Shown: piece after piece, positions 12,242-13,306 of the stretch
Position numbering within the stretch: position 1 is the stretch's first letter
Layout of the letters: every line of letters begins with the position of its first letter
Assembly (NCBI GenBank): GCA_040752215.1
Contig: JBFMEX010000038.1
Span: 1 to 13,306 of the forward strand
Direction: 5' to 3'
Source: JBFMEX01 sp040752215
GTDB lineage: Bacteria > Pseudomonadota > Alphaproteobacteria > Rhizobiales > Hyphomicrobiaceae
Length of the DNA stretch: 13,306 nucleotides
Position numbers and translations under genes: made by a program
Notes under the pieces: model-generated
Seen by the model: the letters and a program-made list of their open reading frames with translations, nothing else
What the model was told of the DNA's origin: nothing
The model's database searches: none

Positions 12242-13306
12242 ATGATCTTCGCCAGGATGCTCGCAATCGTCGCGGTCGCGCTCGGCCTCCTCGCCGCGCC
12301 AGCGTCGGCGGGCCCCGCGCTGCTGTTCGACGGCGCCTCCGGCAAGGTGCTCTACCACGAGGACCAGGACCACCAGTGGTATCCGGCCTCGCTGACCAAG
12401 ATCATGACCGCCTATCTGACCTTCGAGGCGATCAAGTCCGGCAGGCTGGCGCTCGACAGCAAGATCGTGTGCAGCGAGACCGCCAACCTGCAGCCGCCGA
12501 GCAAGGTCGGGCTGCCGGTGGGCGCCGAGATGACGGTCGAGCTCGGCTTGAAGGCGCTGATCGTGAAATCGGCCAACGATGTCGCGGTGATGCTGGCGGA
12601 GGCTGTCGCCGGCAGCGAGGCGGCGTTCGTCGAGCGCATGAACGCGACCGCCAGCCGGCTCGGCATGACGCGCACCCATTTCGCCAATCCCAACGGCCTG
12701 CCGGCGCCCGACCAGGTGACGACCGCGCGCGATCTCGCCAAGCTGTCGATGGCGGTGCTGAGAGACTTCCCCGAGCACGCCCACTACTGGTCGATGCCCA
12801 ACGTGCAGATCGGCAAGCTCAGGCTTGGCACGCATAACAGCCTGCTGAAGACCTTCGAGGGCGCCGACGGTCTCAAGACCGGCTTCATCTGCGATAGCGG
12901 CTTCAACGTCGTCGCCAGCGCGACGCGCGACGGCACCCGGCTGATGGCGGTGGTGCTCGGCGAGCCGACCGGTCACGACCGCTCGCTGCGCGCTGCCAGC
13001 CTGCTCGAGCATGGCTTCCAGCAGTACGGCTGGAAGACGCTGTTCAGCTCGACCAGCGTCGACAACTTGCCGCTCGACGCCGATGCCAAGGGTCCGGCGA
13101 GCGTGCGCGCGAGCGTTCTTGCATGGGATTGCGGCCATCGCCCGCACCGCTCGGTCGTGAAGCGGTCTGCGAAGGTGGCCGCTGGCAAGGCCAAGCCGGC
13201 CGCCCAGGCCGCTGCCGGCGCTATGCCGGCCAAGGTCAAATCGGCATCGTCGACCGCGAGTGCTGCGGCAACCAAGCCGTCGCCGCAAGCCAAGAAACCG
13301 TCACCT
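12242..13306 (+). CDS. D-alanyl-D-alanine carboxypeptidase, peptidase S11 (3' truncated by window)
   Basis: The frame runs from ATG 12242 to the window end without a stop (355 codons). CGAGG (12231-12235) lies 6 nt upstream. A signal peptide (MIFARMLAIVAVALGLLAAP, then ASA) is likely cut after Ala23. The penicillin-binding triad is complete: SxxK in PASLTKIM (Ser50, Lys53), SxN in KSANDVA (Ser110, Asn112) and KTG in GLKTGF (Lys212 to Gly214). The enzyme removes the terminal D-Ala from peptidoglycan stem peptides in the periplasm, as in the PBP5/DacA and DacF group. The usual membrane-anchoring tail is not visible; instead residues from about 300 turn into an Ala/Lys/Pro/Ser-rich low-complexity stretch (KVAAGKAKPAAQAAAG and following) that continues past the window. 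The 413-aa antisense frame over it is a shadow. Substrate specificity cannot be told. Confidence 0.95.
   Translation, partial: MIFARMLAIVAVALGLLAAPASAGPALLFDGASGKVLYHEDQDHQWYPASLTKIMTAYLTFEAIKSGRLALDSKIVCSETANLQPPSKVGLPVGAEMTVELGLKALIVKSANDVAVMLAEAVAGSEAAFVERMNATASRLGMTRTHFANPNGLPAPDQVTTARDLAKLSMAVLRDFPEHAHYWSMPNVQIGKLRLGTHNSLLKTFEGADGLKTGFICDSGFNVVASATRDGTRLMAVVLGEPTGHDRSLRAASLLEHGFQQYGWKTLFSSTSVDNLPLDADAKGPASVRASVLAWDCGHRPHRSVVKRSAKVAAGKAKPAAQAAAGAMPAKVKSASSTASAAATKPSPQAKKPSP

Noticed and set aside
12047..13288. 413-codon minus-strand frame opposite the carboxypeptidase
   Set aside because: It overlaps the tRNA and a peptidase S11 gene with all three catalytic motifs on the plus strand; composition is that of a shadow.

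Overview
The window reads as chromosomal DNA of a high-GC alphaproteobacterium, probably Hyphomicrobiales/Rhizobiales-like or a neighbouring order. The best evidence is the divergent pair crotonyl-CoA carboxylase/reductase (ccr) and ethylmalonyl-CoA mutase (ecm). These are the two signature enzymes of the ethylmalonyl-CoA (EMC) pathway for acetyl-CoA assimilation, which is typical of alphaproteobacteria without isocitrate lyase. Strong G/C bias at third codon positions produces many long shadow ORFs on the opposite strand. No CRISPR array, IS element, prophage or integrase was seen.

Layout. 1-1499: end of a Gly/Pro/Tyr-rich protein, translationally coupled (ATGA) to a membrane-anchored protein with a long Ala/Pro linker and a helical TPR-like C-terminus. 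1611-1921 (minus): two tiny tandem genes for related single-span membrane proteins with an N-terminal CxxC motif. 1922-2351: non-coding, partly AT-richer, with a strong hairpin. 2352-3647: a two-span membrane protein, a repeat-rich spacer, a secreted alpha/beta hydrolase and a good intrinsic terminator. 3759-4589: a 2-keto-4-pentenoate hydratase-family enzyme. 4590-5192: a gene-poor stretch with one doubtful coding-like remnant and a dyad-rich promoter region. 5193-7244: a two-gene operon for a secreted TPR protein and a small secreted cysteine-containing protein.

7445-11488 is the EMC block: ccr (minus), a dyad-rich divergent regulatory region, an unknown three-span membrane protein, and ecm (plus). 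11570-11965 is a membrane-anchored hypothetical protein. 12014-12100 is tRNA-Leu(CAA). 12242-13306 is a secreted D-Ala-D-Ala carboxypeptidase (peptidase S11) that runs off the window end.

How the genes work together. Ccr makes (2S)-ethylmalonyl-CoA from crotonyl-CoA, CO2 and NADPH. After epimerisation, Ecm rearranges the (2R) form to methylsuccinyl-CoA using B12. Both genes share an upstream motif, TTTTGC[AG][TC]TGCA, which contains the core TGC-N3-GCA. This suggests a common regulator, perhaps PhaR-like, since polyhydroxybutyrate and the EMC pathway both draw on the C4-CoA pool. The remaining genes look like unrelated envelope or housekeeping functions. The least described parts are the paired mini CxxC membrane proteins, the membrane protein between ccr and ecm, and the nested palindromes of the divergent promoter region.
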